Source: DATFVA01 sp963711455 (lineage in GTDB: Bacteria; Bacteroidota; Ignavibacteria; Ignavibacteriales; Ignavibacteriaceae). Taken from it: DNA of 64,000 nt. The position numbers were made by a program, and so were the translations under genes. Location: assembly GCA_963711455.1 (NCBI GenBank), contig CAVQEH010000002.1, forward strand, positions 1 through 64,000. The letters are read 5' to 3'. This document shows, one piece after another, positions 26,028 through 35,927 of this stretch (within the stretch, counting starts at the first letter, position 1; every line of letters starts with the position of its first letter). The notes under the pieces were generated by a model. The model had not been told where the DNA came from and searched no databases. It was given only the letters and a program-made list of their open reading frames with translations.

Positions 26028-27734
26028 GTGAATACCGAAATAAATGGCGTTGCATTAATTATCCTGCTGACATTCGTCCTTGCTTATCCGCTGGGAAAGT
26101 ATATGAGTAAAGTTTTCAAAGGAGAAAAAGTCTGGAGCGATATTATTTCACCATTGGAAAATTTCATATTTATAATTTGTTCTATAGATCCCAAAGAGGC
26201 CATGGATTGGAAAGATAATATGAAAGCTATGTTAAGGCTTAACCTTGTTTTCTTTTTATGGGCAATAATTATATTGATGTTACAAGGCAGAATTCCAGTC
26301 TGGAACCCTGTAAAAATAGGAAATATGGCTGCGGCTCTTGCCTATAATACTGCAGCAAGCTTTACATCAAATACGAATCTTCAGCACTATTCCGGGGAGA
26401 CCGGCTTATCATATTTCTCTCAAATGCTGGTTATTGAATTTCTGCAGTTCGTAAGTGCCGCTACCGGTGTAGCTGCATTGGCTTTATTATTTAAAGGAAT
26501 AACCCAAAAACAGATCAGTGACCTTGGTAATTTTTATAATCTTTTCCTGAAAAGCTGTACAAGAATTTTTCTTCCTCTTTCTTTTGTCGTTGCTTTAATT
26601 CTTTTACTGAATGGCACTCCGGTAACATTCCACGGGCTTTATACCGTACATACTTTAGAAGGTGATACAGTACAGGTTGCATCAGGGCCGGTTGCGCCGG
26701 TTGTTGCAATTAAACAGCTCGGAACAAACGGCGGTGGATTTTTCGGTCCGAATTCTTCTCATCCTTTTGAAAACCCGAATTATCTGACAAATATTGTAGA
26801 AAATATTTGTATCCTGTTAATCCCGGCCGGTCTTGTCTTTGCTTTCGGATTTTATATAAATAGGAAGAAGCTTGCCTGGATTTTCTTTTCAGTAATGTTT
26901 ATAGTTTATATTTTCTTTGCTGCTTCTGCAGTTCATCTGGAAAAAACCGGCAACCCTGAAATAACAAAACTGGGCATCCCGCAGTCCGCTTCAGGCGGTG
27001 GAAGCATGGAGGGAAAAGAAGTTCGATTCGGTCCGGAAGCTTCAGCTTTATGGGGCGTTTCAACCACTTGTAGTTCCAACGGTTCGGTTAATGCTATGCA
27101 TGACAGCTTCACAGCTTTATCCGGTGGAATTTTTATGATTGACATGATGATTAACTCTATATTCGGAGGAGTAGGGGTGGGCTTTATTAACTTCTTTATG
27201 TTTGTTGTTATTGCTGTTTTTATAGCCGGTCTCATGATTGGGAGGACACCGGAGTTTCTCGGTAAAAAAATCGAATCGAGAGAGGTTAAAATTGCTGCTC
27301 TTGTAATTCTTCTTCACCCGTTTTTAATACTGGCTGGAACTGCTTTAGGAACATACCTCGAAGTTCTGCATCCCAATAACGGCTGGCTGAACAATCCTTC
27401 ATTCCACGGATTTTCTGAAATGCTATATCAGTTTAGCAGTGCTGCGGCAAATAACGGTTCCGGTTTTGAAGGGCTTGGCTATAACATAGGTTCGTTTTGG
27501 AATATAGCTACTGGAACAGTTATGCTTATTGGAAGATATTTGCCTATAATCGGTCCAATTGCTATTGCTGGCTCGCTTGCAGTCAAGAAAACTATTCCTG
27601 AATCTGAAGGTACATTAAAAGTTGATACGGTTGCTTTCGGCATTGTGCTGCTTGGAGTATTGGTTGTCGTTGCCGCATTATCATTTTTTCCTGCTTTGAC
27701 TCTTGGTCCGATCTCAGAATTTTTTTCAATGTAA
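26028..27734 (+). CDS. kdpA: Potassium-transporting ATPase, potassium-binding subunit A
   Basis: 568 residues from a GTG start with GAGGTGAGG upstream. About ten membrane helices form the channel-like subunit. The selectivity-filter loops of the four-fold repeat are visible: TSNTNLQHYSGE, TNGGGFFGPNSSHPF, TTCSSNGSVNAM and AAANNGSGFEG. KdpA selects K+ at high affinity and passes it to KdpB. Length is normal for the family. Confidence 0.95.
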   Translation: MNTEINGVALIILLTFVLAYPLGKYMSKVFKGEKVWSDIISPLENFIFIICSIDPKEAMDWKDNMKAMLRLNLVFFLWAIIILMLQGRIPVWNPVKIGNMAAALAYNTAASFTSNTNLQHYSGETGLSYFSQMLVIEFLQFVSAATGVAALALLFKGITQKQISDLGNFYNLFLKSCTRIFLPLSFVVALILLLNGTPVTFHGLYTVHTLEGDTVQVASGPVAPVVAIKQLGTNGGGFFGPNSSHPFENPNYLTNIVENICILLIPAGLVFAFGFYINRKKLAWIFFSVMFIVYIFFAASAVHLEKTGNPEITKLGIPQSASGGGSMEGKEVRFGPEASALWGVSTTCSSNGSVNAMHDSFTALSGGIFMIDMMINSIFGGVGVGFINFFMFVVIAVFIAGLMIGRTPEFLGKKIESREVKIAALVILLHPFLILAGTALGTYLEVLHPNNGWLNNPSFHGFSEMLYQFSSAAANNGSGFEGLGYNIGSFWNIATGTVMLIGRYLPIIGPIAIAGSLAVKKTIPESEGTLKVDTVAFGIVLLGVLVVVAALSFFPALTLGPISEFFSM

Positions 27735-27747
27735 AAAGGAATAAAAA

Positions 27748-29814
27748 ATGTTGAGTGAATCAAAGCCCCGCCATACTGTAAGGCGTCAAAGGAACATAAA
27801 ATTATTTAATCCCGAGCTTATTAAGAAATCGATCAATGAATCTTTTCTAAAGCTTAATCCTAAAGTAATGATGAAAAATCCGGTAATGTTTACAGTGGAA
27901 ATAGGAACGATAATAATGGTTGTAATTACTATTATTTCTATATCACATGATAGCGGGCAAGGTTCGTTTATCTATAACTTCATAATTACAATTCTACTTT
28001 TATTAACAGTGCTTTTTGCAAATTTTGCAGAAGCTGTTGCCGAAGCAAGAGGAAAGGCACAGGCTGCTTCATTAAGAAAAACAAGAGAGGAAACCGAAGC
28101 CAAGCTCTTGCAAAATGACGGATCAATTAAAATGGTCAGTTCTTCTCAATTGAATAAAGGGGATGTCTTCATTGCTGAAGCCGGAGATACAATTCCAATA
28201 GACGGAGAAATTATTGAAGGAATCGCTTCGATAGATGAATCGGCGATTACAGGTGAGTCAGCACCCGTTATAAGAGAAGCCGGCACAGACCATTCGGGTG
28301 TTATTGGCGGTACAGTTGTCCGTTCCGACAAAATAAAAGTGCAGGTTACCTCACAGCCCGGAGAAACTTTCATGGATAAGATGATAGATCTGGTTGAAGG
28401 TGCAAAAAGACAAAAAACTCCTAATGAAATTGCTTTAACAATTCTTCTTGCAGGTTTTACATTAATCTTTCTATTAGTAATTGTTACACTTAAGCCTTTC
28501 GGCGATTATGCAAATACTACGGTAACTATTGCAGCTCTCATATCTTTATTTGTTTGTTTAATCCCTACAACTATTGGCGGATTGCTTTCGGCTATTGGAA
28601 TTGCAGGAATGGACAGGGCGCTACGGGCTAATGTAATTGCAAAATCTGGTAAAGCAGTTGAAAACGCAGGAGATATTGATACCGTACTTCTTGATAAAAC
28701 CGGGACTATTACAATCGGCAACAGGAAAGCAACCAATTTTTTTGCAGTGAATAATAAAAATAAAGATGAGGTTATAAAATATAGTTTGCTCAGCTCTCTT
28801 GCAGATCCAACTCCCGAAGGAAAATCTATAGTTGAACTTGCTTTAAAGCTGCATCCGGGTCTCACTAGTCTGAATGCAAATGAAAAAAGATTTATAAATT
28901 TTACTGCAGAAACCAGAATGAGCGGAGTTGATTTGCAGGATGGTACCGAAATAAGAAAAGGCGCCTGGGATGCAATTAAAAACTGGTCGGAAAATCTAAA
29001 TGGTGCTGAGACTGAGATCAGTCAACTAATAGAAAAAATAGCTGCGGACGGCGGCACTCCCCTTGTTGTCGGGATAAATAAACAGCCGGCCGGCGTAATT
29101 CAACTGGAAGATATTATTAAACCCGGTATACAGGAGCGCTTTGCAAGATTAAGAAAAATGGGAGTTAAAACAGTTATGGTTACCGGTGATAATCCATTAA
29201 CTGCAAAGTATATAGCTAAACATTCAGGTGTGGATGATTTTATTGCTGAAGCCAAACCCGAAGATAAAATGAATTATATTCTTAAAGAACAGAAGGAAGG
29301 AAAACTGATAGCAATGATGGGAGATGGAACAAATGATGCACCTGCACTTGCACAGGCGGATGTTGGCGTTGCAATGAACTCAGGTACCCAGGCGGCTAAA
29401 GAAGCGTCAAACATGGTCGATCTTGACAGTGATCCTACCAAGCTCCTTGAAGTTATTGAAATAGGAAAACAAATGTTAATTACAAGAGGCAATGTTACAA
29501 CATTTTCGATTGTTAATGATGTTGCAAAATATTTTGCAATTGTGCCGGCGATATTCGCGGCTTCCATTCCGGGATTAAACGCATTGAATATTATGAGGCT
29601 CGGAAGTCCGCAGTCGGCAATTTTATCCGCAGTGATTTTTAATGCGTTTATCATTCCCGCTTTAATTCCGCTGGCATTAAAAGGAGTAAAATATAAACCT
29701 ATCGGTGCTACAGCATTGCTGGTAAGAAATTTATGGATTTATGGATTAGGCGGATTGATAATTCCGTTTATCGGGATAAAATTAATTGATTTAGTTGTTT
29801 CGCTGTTCTTTTAA
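27748..29814 (+). CDS. kdpB: Potassium-transporting P-type ATPase subunit B
   Basis: 688 residues. All P-type ATPase signatures are intact: the actuator TGES loop (ITGESAPVIRE), the phosphorylation motif DKTGTIT, the nucleotide-binding PTPEGKSIV segment, TGDNPLTA and the hinge GDGTNDAPALAQADVGVAM. Seven membrane helices are expected. It hydrolyses ATP to drive K+ uptake with KdpA, KdpC and KdpF. Start 13 nt after kdpA with AAAAAGGA upstream. Confidence 0.96.
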   Translation: MLSESKPRHTVRRQRNIKLFNPELIKKSINESFLKLNPKVMMKNPVMFTVEIGTIIMVVITIISISHDSGQGSFIYNFIITILLLLTVLFANFAEAVAEARGKAQAASLRKTREETEAKLLQNDGSIKMVSSSQLNKGDVFIAEAGDTIPIDGEIIEGIASIDESAITGESAPVIREAGTDHSGVIGGTVVRSDKIKVQVTSQPGETFMDKMIDLVEGAKRQKTPNEIALTILLAGFTLIFLLVIVTLKPFGDYANTTVTIAALISLFVCLIPTTIGGLLSAIGIAGMDRALRANVIAKSGKAVENAGDIDTVLLDKTGTITIGNRKATNFFAVNNKNKDEVIKYSLLSSLADPTPEGKSIVELALKLHPGLTSLNANEKRFINFTAETRMSGVDLQDGTEIRKGAWDAIKNWSENLNGAETEISQLIEKIAADGGTPLVVGINKQPAGVIQLEDIIKPGIQERFARLRKMGVKTVMVTGDNPLTAKYIAKHSGVDDFIAEAKPEDKMNYILKEQKEGKLIAMMGDGTNDAPALAQADVGVAMNSGTQAAKEASNMVDLDSDPTKLLEVIEIGKQMLITRGNVTTFSIVNDVAKYFAIVPAIFAASIPGLNALNIMRLGSPQSAILSAVIFNAFIIPALIPLALKGVKYKPIGATALLVRNLWIYGLGGLIIPFIGIKLIDLVVSLFF

Positions 29815-29896
29815 CTTTGCGGTAAAAGTCTTAATAGTCACAAAAACCCCCGAAGATACAAAGGTGAACGAAGAATTTCTAAAAAGGATTTATAAA

Positions 29897-30460
29897 ATGA
29901 AAGAAATATTAAAAGACATCAGGCTTCATTTCTCAACTCTAATATTATTTGGATTGTTATTCCCGTTACTAATTTGGGCTATTGGTTTAATCTTTCCGGC
30001 ACAGTCAAACGGATTGCCTATTTACAAAGACGATCAACTTATAGGATTTGAAAACATTGGACAAAAATTCTATTCTGATAAATACTTTTGGGGAAGACCG
30101 TCAGCGGTCGATTACAATGGAGCCTCTACGGGCGGTTCAAACAAGGGCCCAACTAACCCTGAATATTTAAAAGACGTTGAAAAAAGAATAGAAGTTTTCC
30201 TGAAGAGAAATCCTGAAGTGAAAAGAAGTGAAATTCCCTCAGACCTTGTCACCGCTTCCGGCAGCGGGCTGGATCCGGATATTTCAGTGCCCGGGGCTCT
30301 TATTCAAATTCCGAGAGTAGCCGGGGCTCGAGGTATTAATAAAGACGAATTAAAAAGGTTAGTTGAGGAACAAACTGGAAAGCCTTTGCTTGGTTTTTTC
30401 GGGTCGGAACATATAAATGTATTAAAATTGAATATTGCACTTGACGAAGCCTACCCCTGA
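29897..30460 (+). CDS. kdpC: Potassium-transporting ATPase subunit C
   Basis: 187 residues from the ATG at 29897, which has AAAGGA upstream and gives the standard KdpC length; the frame extends back to 29795 inside kdpB. One N-terminal helix (12-33) is followed by a periplasmic domain with FWGRPSAVDYNGASTGGSN and SGLDPDISVPGALIQIPRVA, both typical. The last residues, Asp-Glu-Ala-Tyr-Pro, replace the usual C-terminus, and the codons for Ala-Tyr-Pro-stop lie in a repeat arm at 30449-30486. That suggests a repeat insertion changed the end of the protein. Confidence 0.93.
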   Translation: MKEILKDIRLHFSTLILFGLLFPLLIWAIGLIFPAQSNGLPIYKDDQLIGFENIGQKFYSDKYFWGRPSAVDYNGASTGGSNKGPTNPEYLKDVEKRIEVFLKRNPEVKRSEIPSDLVTASGSGLDPDISVPGALIQIPRVAGARGINKDELKRLVEEQTGKPLLGFFGSEHINVLKLNIALDEAYP

Positions 30461-30486
30461 CCCTCTTACAAAGGTAGGGAGAAGGA
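30449..30486 (-). repeat. Degenerate repeat arm at the kdpC 3' end
   Basis: The segment CCTACCCCTGACCCTCTTAC followed by AAAGGTAGGGAGAAGG resembles the arm at 55999-56030 beside the DUF559 nuclease gene (ACCCACCCC, then a pyrimidine-rich run, then AAAGGAGGGG). It contains the kdpC stop codon. A matching arm in the opposite orientation lies at 30641-30674; about 150 nt of featureless DNA separate them. Confidence 0.45.
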
Positions 30487-30640
30487 ATTCCCGATAATTA
30501 ATAAAAGTACGTTTGTTGAAAACAGGTAAAGAATTAGGAAAATTTATTTTTTTTAATTTAATTTTCATTAGAATATTGATTAAGACAAATGATAAAAGAT
30601 GAATATCTTCTATAAATTGCGGTTAGCTATTTTTCAAATG

Positions 30641-30674
30641 CACCTTCCCGTTGGAAAGGAATTGGGGATGGGCT
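30641..30674 (+). repeat. Degenerate repeat arm just before the KdpD-like gene
   Basis: CCTTCCCGTTGGAAAGGAATT followed by GGGGATGGG resembles repeat copy D (CTCCTCC-TTT-GGAGGAG, then ATTTAGAGGTGGG at 56364-56376) in order, spacing and symmetry. It ends two bases before the ATG at 30676, so it supplies the 5' leader of the next gene. Confidence 0.45.
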
Positions 30675-30675
30675 A

Positions 30676-31824
30676 ATGGAACCACAAATTTCCATATCTG
30701 CAGAAAGATTTCTTAATCTTATCCGTTCCTCAAAACAAGGAAAACTTAAAATTTACCTTGGGATGGCTGCCGGTGTTGGTAAAACTTATAGGATGCTGCT
30801 TGAAGCAAAAGAACTTTTAAATAATAAAGTCGATGTAGTAATAGGATACATTGAAACTCATGGGAGGAAAGACACGGAAAAACTAATAGATGGACTCCCG
30901 GCAATAAAAAGGAAGCAGATCTTTTATAAGGGAAAGCAGCTTGAAGAAATGGATGTCGATTCAATTCTTCTTCAAAAGCCGGAAGTTGTGCTTGTTGATG
31001 AACTTGCACATACAAATATACCGGGTTCCAAAAATGAGAAAAGATGGCAGGATGTAAAGGAATTAATTGAAGCTGGCATCAATGTTATAAGCACTGTAAA
31101 TATTCAACATATTGAAAGTATAAATGAACAGGTTGAAAAAATTGCCGGGATAAAAATTACAGAAAGAGTCCCTGATAATATTATTCATGCTGCCGATGAA
31201 GTGGTTAATGTTGATTTAACTATTGATGAGCTTCTAAATAGGCTTAAAGATGGAAAAATATATGACCTGAAAAAAGTACCCGTTGCTTTACAAAATTTTT
31301 TCCAGGAAGATAAATTGTTGCAGCTAAGGGATCTGGCATTAAAGGAAGTATCAAGGCAGGTAGAAAGAAAAATAATAAAGGAAATCCCGCTTCCGGCACG
31401 GGACAGAATTAATGCAATCGTTACTGCTTTAAGCTCAAATTATGATTCGGGTAAAAAATTAATAAGAAGGTCCTCAAGGTTAGCTGCACTTTATAATTAC
31501 AAGTGGTATGTAGTATATGTACAAACCGGGAAAGAAAAACCGGATAGAATTGATCCCAAAATTCAAAGACATCTATTGAATAATTTTAAACTTGCTGCAG
31601 AGCTTGGTGCTGAAGTTGAGGAAATTCAAAATAATGAGGTGGCAAAATCAATAGTAGAATTTGCTACAAAGAAAGAAGCTGCCTTAATTATAATGGGGAA
31701 GCCGGTATTTTCAATATCATATAGGTTAAAACCTAAAAATTTGTTCAGGGAACTTGCTTCCCTTACCTCAAAAAAGAACATAGATATTTTAATGGTATCC
31801 ACAGATGAAAACAATAAAAAGTAA
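30676..31824 (+). CDS. kdpD: KdpD N-terminal sensor module (KdpD ATP-binding plus USP domains)
   Basis: 382 residues. Residues 15-225 are the KdpD domain with Walker A GMAAGVGKT and Walker B VVLVDELAHTN, followed by INVISTVNIQHIESIN. Residues 240-375 form a universal-stress-protein-like domain. The membrane and kinase parts of classical KdpD are absent; the kinase overlaps downstream by 20 nt and a DUF4118-GAF module is encoded at 24167. In full KdpD this region binds ATP (and in some species cyclic di-AMP) and tunes the kinase/phosphatase balance. Here it probably does so in trans. Confidence 0.88.
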   Translation: MEPQISISAERFLNLIRSSKQGKLKIYLGMAAGVGKTYRMLLEAKELLNNKVDVVIGYIETHGRKDTEKLIDGLPAIKRKQIFYKGKQLEEMDVDSILLQKPEVVLVDELAHTNIPGSKNEKRWQDVKELIEAGINVISTVNIQHIESINEQVEKIAGIKITERVPDNIIHAADEVVNVDLTIDELLNRLKDGKIYDLKKVPVALQNFFQEDKLLQLRDLALKEVSRQVERKIIKEIPLPARDRINAIVTALSSNYDSGKKLIRRSSRLAALYNYKWYVVYVQTGKEKPDRIDPKIQRHLLNNFKLAAELGAEVEEIQNNEVAKSIVEFATKKEAALIIMGKPVFSISYRLKPKNLFRELASLTSKKNIDILMVSTDENNKK

Positions 31825-33631
31825 AATATTTTCGGGTGTCCTTTTCCTCTTTTTAATCATAATTATTTTAAGTGTGATTGCTGTTGTTTTTATAAACCAG
31901 CTTGCGCAGAATTCCAGGGGAACAATCATAGATAATTACCGGACAATTGATTATTCAACAGGAATGTTTACATCGCTTGACGAAATGTATAAGAATCTGC
32001 TGGAATTTAAAATTCCTTCAAATCATAACCGTGAGTCACTTGTTATATCGGAATTTAAAAAAGCAAAAGAAATATTTGAATCAAACCTGAACAAAGAAAT
32101 CTCAAATATCACAGAACCGGGAGAAAAAGAACTGGTTAACAGGCTTCGGTTGGAATATACCAGATTCACAGATGATCTCGAAATCGATAATACTCTGAAT
32201 ATTCAGGGAAATATTAATAATTCTTATGCGCAATTAAAAAATACAATTAAAGAAATTTATTCACTAAATATGTCCGCAATAAAAAGGAAAAATGCAATAG
32301 CCGAGGATAAAGCGGGTGATGTAATAATTTATACAATTTTGGCAGGGGCAATAAGTATTGTAATTACTTTGTTCTTTGTTTTTACCTTTCCTTCCCGCAT
32401 AGTCAGACCATTGAAAAACCTTACCGAAAAAATCAAAGCAATAAGCAGAAAAGAATACGACCAGGAAATAATAATTAATTCCGGAGATGAAATTGGTCAG
32501 CTTGCAGATGCATTTAATTTAATGTCCAAAAGGCTGAAAGAGTATGAAACGAGGCAGATTGGGGAATTGCTCACGGCAAACAAACGTCTTGAAGCATTGG
32601 TTCACAATATGCAGGATGGTATCCTTGTTCTTGATAATAACGGTAAGGTTATACTTGTGAACAATGTAATGGCAGAGCTGTCGGGCATTAGTCCGGTAGA
32701 ATTAAATAACAAACCTATCGCTGAATTAGCAGAAAGAAATGATTTCATCAAGGAGATAATTACTTCTTCATCCGGAAATAAAAACGATAACAATAATGAA
32801 GTAAAAAGTGTTAGGATAATAAAAAACAATAAGGAACTCTATTACGATAAAGAAGTCATACCGATTGTTACGGAATCGGAAAATCATGTTATTCCAAATA
32901 TGGGAAATATGATAATATTAAAGAACATAACAAGATATGAGGAACGGGATGTGGCAAAAACGAAACTTATTTCTACTGTTTCACACGAAATGAAAACCCC
33001 GGTATCCTCTATTAACCTAACTATAAAGCTGTTAGAGGATTCCAGGATAGGAGAATTGAATACAGAGCAGAGAGAACTGGTGCAATCAATTAAAGATCAG
33101 AGTAACAGGTTAAGCAGGGTTATAAATGAAATTCTTAATTACTCGCAGATTGAAGCCGGCAATATCCGTTTGAACTTTATTCCAGCTCTTCCGGAAGATA
33201 TAGTTGATTATGCAACCACTGCTCTAATGATGCTTCTGTCTGAAAAAAATATTCAGCTTGATACAATAATTGAAGATAATCTTCCATCTATAAATATTGA
33301 TGTTGAAAAAACTGTATGGGTTCTCGTGAACCTGCTTAACAATGCGATCAGGTATTCGAAAGATGCCGGGAAAATTATTTTGTCCGCTGGGAAAAAAGGT
33401 GAAACGATTTTCTTTTCTGTAAAAGATTTTGGTCCCGGAATATCGGCAGAAGATCAGAAAAAATTATTCGGCAGGTTTTCCCAGGTCGGTCAGCGATCTG
33501 AACGCGGCTGGGGACTTGGGCTGGCAATTTCTAAAGAGTTTGTTCAGGCGCAGGGCGGGTTGATAAGCGTTGAAAGCAAGCCCGGTGAAGGAAGCACATT
33601 CCGTTTTACAATTCCTGTAACAAATTTTTGA
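31805..33631 (+). CDS. Membrane histidine kinase (HAMP-PAS-HisKA-HATPase), probable Kdp kinase
   Basis: 608 residues. Two membrane helices (10-32 and 172-196) enclose a periplasmic sensor of about 140 residues. A HAMP linker (197-250), a PAS domain (260-375), the dimerisation domain with phospho-acceptor His394 (STVSHEMKTPV), and the ATPase with LLNNAIRYS, VKDFGPGIS and GWGLGLAIS follow. It overlaps the KdpD N-terminal gene by 20 nt, so they are coupled. The most plausible partner regulator is the NtrC-type protein at 22842, but that pairing is an inference. Confidence 0.88.
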   Translation: MKTIKSKIFSGVLFLFLIIIILSVIAVVFINQLAQNSRGTIIDNYRTIDYSTGMFTSLDEMYKNLLEFKIPSNHNRESLVISEFKKAKEIFESNLNKEISNITEPGEKELVNRLRLEYTRFTDDLEIDNTLNIQGNINNSYAQLKNTIKEIYSLNMSAIKRKNAIAEDKAGDVIIYTILAGAISIVITLFFVFTFPSRIVRPLKNLTEKIKAISRKEYDQEIIINSGDEIGQLADAFNLMSKRLKEYETRQIGELLTANKRLEALVHNMQDGILVLDNNGKVILVNNVMAELSGISPVELNNKPIAELAERNDFIKEIITSSSGNKNDNNNEVKSVRIIKNNKELYYDKEVIPIVTESENHVIPNMGNMIILKNITRYEERDVAKTKLISTVSHEMKTPVSSINLTIKLLEDSRIGELNTEQRELVQSIKDQSNRLSRVINEILNYSQIEAGNIRLNFIPALPEDIVDYATTALMMLLSEKNIQLDTIIEDNLPSINIDVEKTVWVLVNLLNNAIRYSKDAGKIILSAGKKGETIFFSVKDFGPGISAEDQKKLFGRFSQVGQRSERGWGLGLAISKEFVQAQGGLISVESKPGEGSTFRFTIPVTNF

Positions 33632-33892
33632 ATTATTATTCAAACTCCTTTATTATCTGATTAATTTTCGTTATAAGTATACTTCAACTCTGCAATCCTT
33701 ACAGGAATTAAATTAAAAATAACAATTTTGCTTATACAGCTTCCGCTAAGGATTCTTACTTATAATTTTGGAAATAAATAAGGATAATACTTTATAAAAT
33801 CTTACAACCGTTCATCCCATTATTTTTCCCTCCTTAACAGAAATTTATGTAATTTGAAAGGCTAATTTTTTCATATTATTTAGGGAACTTTT

Positions 33893-35770
33893 ATGAAACG
33901 ACTCAAATCTTACTTTATCATCTTATTTACGGTAGTATTCATTGTTACTTCTTTTGCGCAGACTAAAGAGAGAAAGGAAATTCCGGAAAATTATAAGTGG
34001 AACCTGACCGACCTTTATGCTTCTCTTTCAGACTGGAAAAGTGCTAAAGAAGATGTTAGTACAAAAATTGATAAAATCGAATCATTCAAAGGAATGCTGA
34101 GTAAAGATGCGGAAACTTTGCTTGATGCAATGAATGTTTATTTCAATACTTTAAAGGAATTCTACCGGGTTTATACTTATGCAGGCTTGTTAGCTGATCA
34201 GGATCTCTCGGTTTCAGCAAACCAGGCTTTAAGGCAGGAAGCATCAACTCTCGGTACAAAATTCTCGGAGGCATCTTCGTGGATTAGTCCTGAAATTCTT
34301 AAGATTGATCCTTCGACGATTAAGGATTTCTTTGCTAAAGAGCCAAAGCTGAATGAATATAAAATGTTCATTGAAGATATCCAGCGGATAAGGGATCATA
34401 CTCTTTCTGCTGACCAGGAAAAAATACTTGCATCTTTCGGATTGGTTTCCGGTACACCTTCAACCGTTTATAATATTTTTAACAGTGCTGAAATGCCTTA
34501 TGCAAAAGTGGTGCTTTCCACGGGAGATACTGTTACCTTGTCTTCATCGGCTTACACAAAATACAGATCAACCAAAGTTCGTGAAGACCGTGCTAAAATA
34601 TTTGAAGCATTCTTCAATAAATACGGAAAGTTTGAAAATACTATCGGTGCTAATTACGCAGGGAAAGTTAAAACAGATTATGTTTATGCAAAAGACCGTA
34701 AATATGAATCGTGTCTTGCTGCATCTGTTAACGGACCCAATATTCCGGTAAGCGTTTACACAAACCTGATTGAACAAATTCATAATAGCCTCCCCACTTT
34801 ACAGCGTTTCCTTGAGCTTAAAAAGAAAATGCTCGGCGTAGATACTTTACATTACTACGATCTTTATACACCACTCGTGGATAAAGTTGAAATGGATTTT
34901 ACTATTGAGCAGGGAGAAGATATAATTAAAAAAGCACTTGCACCAATGGGAGATGAATATATTGCTACTCTTAATAAAGCTTTCGGGAATAACTGGGTTG
35001 ACTTTCTTCCGAATGTAGGCAAGCAGAGCGGTGCCTATTCCTCAGGGAATGCTTATGATGTTCACCCCTATATACTAATGAACTGGAATGATGATTATGA
35101 ATCGGTTTCTACACTTGCACACGAACTCGGTCATTCAATGCACAGCTATTTCTCAAGTAAGAACCAGCCTTTCGCCACATCCGATTACCCTATCTTTGTT
35201 GCGGAAATTGCTTCTACATTTAATGAGAGTCTGCTTAACCATTATATGGTTGATCATTCAAAAAACGACGGAGAAAAATTATACCTGCTTGGAAGCTATC
35301 TCGATTTACTAAGGTTAACAATTTTCCGCCAGACTCTGTTCGCCGAATTCGAATTGAAAGTTCATCAAATGGCTGAAAACCAGGAGCCAATTACCGGTGA
35401 AAAGCTGAGCCAGATTTATTATGATCTTGTAAAAGAATATTACGGAAACGATAAAGGTATTTGCGTTGTCGATCCTTATGTGGCGTACGAATGGGAGTAT
35501 ATTCCCCACTTTGTAAATTATGATTTTTATGTTTACCAGTATGCAACTTCCCTTATTTATGCAACTGCGCTCTCAGAGAAAGTTTTGGCTGAAGGGAAGC
35601 CTGCAGTTGATAAATATTATAATATTCTTAAAGGCGGCAGCTCTGAATATCCTATTGAGCTTATTAAGAAAGCCGGGATTGATCCGCTATCTGCCGAACC
35701 TTTTAAACTTACAATGAATAAAATGAACAAGGTTATGGATGAAATGGAAAAGCTCCTCTCGAAGGAATAA
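33893..35770 (+). CDS. pepF: Oligoendopeptidase F-like metallopeptidase (M3B), exported
   Basis: 625 residues with a signal peptide (ending SFAQ). The zinc site HELGH is at 410-414 and the third ligand Glu is in VAEIASTFNE about 25 residues later. Family M3B members cleave oligopeptides; the usual PepF is cytoplasmic, whereas this one should be periplasmic or surface-exposed. The N-terminal helical domain (30-190) and C-terminal GGSSEYPIELIKKAGIDP segment are characteristic. It is a single gene followed by a strong terminator. Confidence 0.92.
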   Translation: MKRLKSYFIILFTVVFIVTSFAQTKERKEIPENYKWNLTDLYASLSDWKSAKEDVSTKIDKIESFKGMLSKDAETLLDAMNVYFNTLKEFYRVYTYAGLLADQDLSVSANQALRQEASTLGTKFSEASSWISPEILKIDPSTIKDFFAKEPKLNEYKMFIEDIQRIRDHTLSADQEKILASFGLVSGTPSTVYNIFNSAEMPYAKVVLSTGDTVTLSSSAYTKYRSTKVREDRAKIFEAFFNKYGKFENTIGANYAGKVKTDYVYAKDRKYESCLAASVNGPNIPVSVYTNLIEQIHNSLPTLQRFLELKKKMLGVDTLHYYDLYTPLVDKVEMDFTIEQGEDIIKKALAPMGDEYIATLNKAFGNNWVDFLPNVGKQSGAYSSGNAYDVHPYILMNWNDDYESVSTLAHELGHSMHSYFSSKNQPFATSDYPIFVAEIASTFNESLLNHYMVDHSKNDGEKLYLLGSYLDLLRLTIFRQTLFAEFELKVHQMAENQEPITGEKLSQIYYDLVKEYYGNDKGICVVDPYVAYEWEYIPHFVNYDFYVYQYATSLIYATALSEKVLAEGKPAVDKYYNILKGGSSEYPIELIKKAGIDPLSAEPFKLTMNKMNKVMDEMEKLLSKE

Positions 35771-35797
35771 TCCTGTACTTACTGTCTGAAAAATATT

Positions 35798-35834
35798 AAG
35801 TTATCCCGACCTCCTGTCGGGATAACTTTTTTTA
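35798..35834 (+). terminator. Rho-independent terminator of the oligopeptidase gene
   Basis: A perfect 13-bp stem, AAGTTATCCCGAC and its complement, closes a five-base loop and is followed by a run of seven T (with the stem's last two). It begins 28 nt after the stop codon. Confidence 0.9.
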
Positions 35835-35848
35835 TTTTAAATCGAAAA

Positions 35849-35869
35849 ACCACCACCTTTGGCGGTGGT
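35849..35869 (-). terminator. Terminator-like hairpin for the TPR gene
   Basis: ACCACCACC and GGCGGTGGT pair with one mismatch around a TTT loop. On the minus strand the stem is followed by TTTTT, so it should end transcription of the TPR gene whose stop is at 35928. Confidence 0.65.
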
Positions 35870-35927
35870 ATTTTACTTAAAAGATCTGAAAATACGGGAC
35901 AGAAGCTTCTCTCTGCCCGGGTGAATT

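Noticed and set aside
29795..29896. Upstream extension of kdpC into kdpB
   Set aside because: The first 34 residues have no similarity to KdpC, and the ATG at 29897 gives the standard length and membrane helix.
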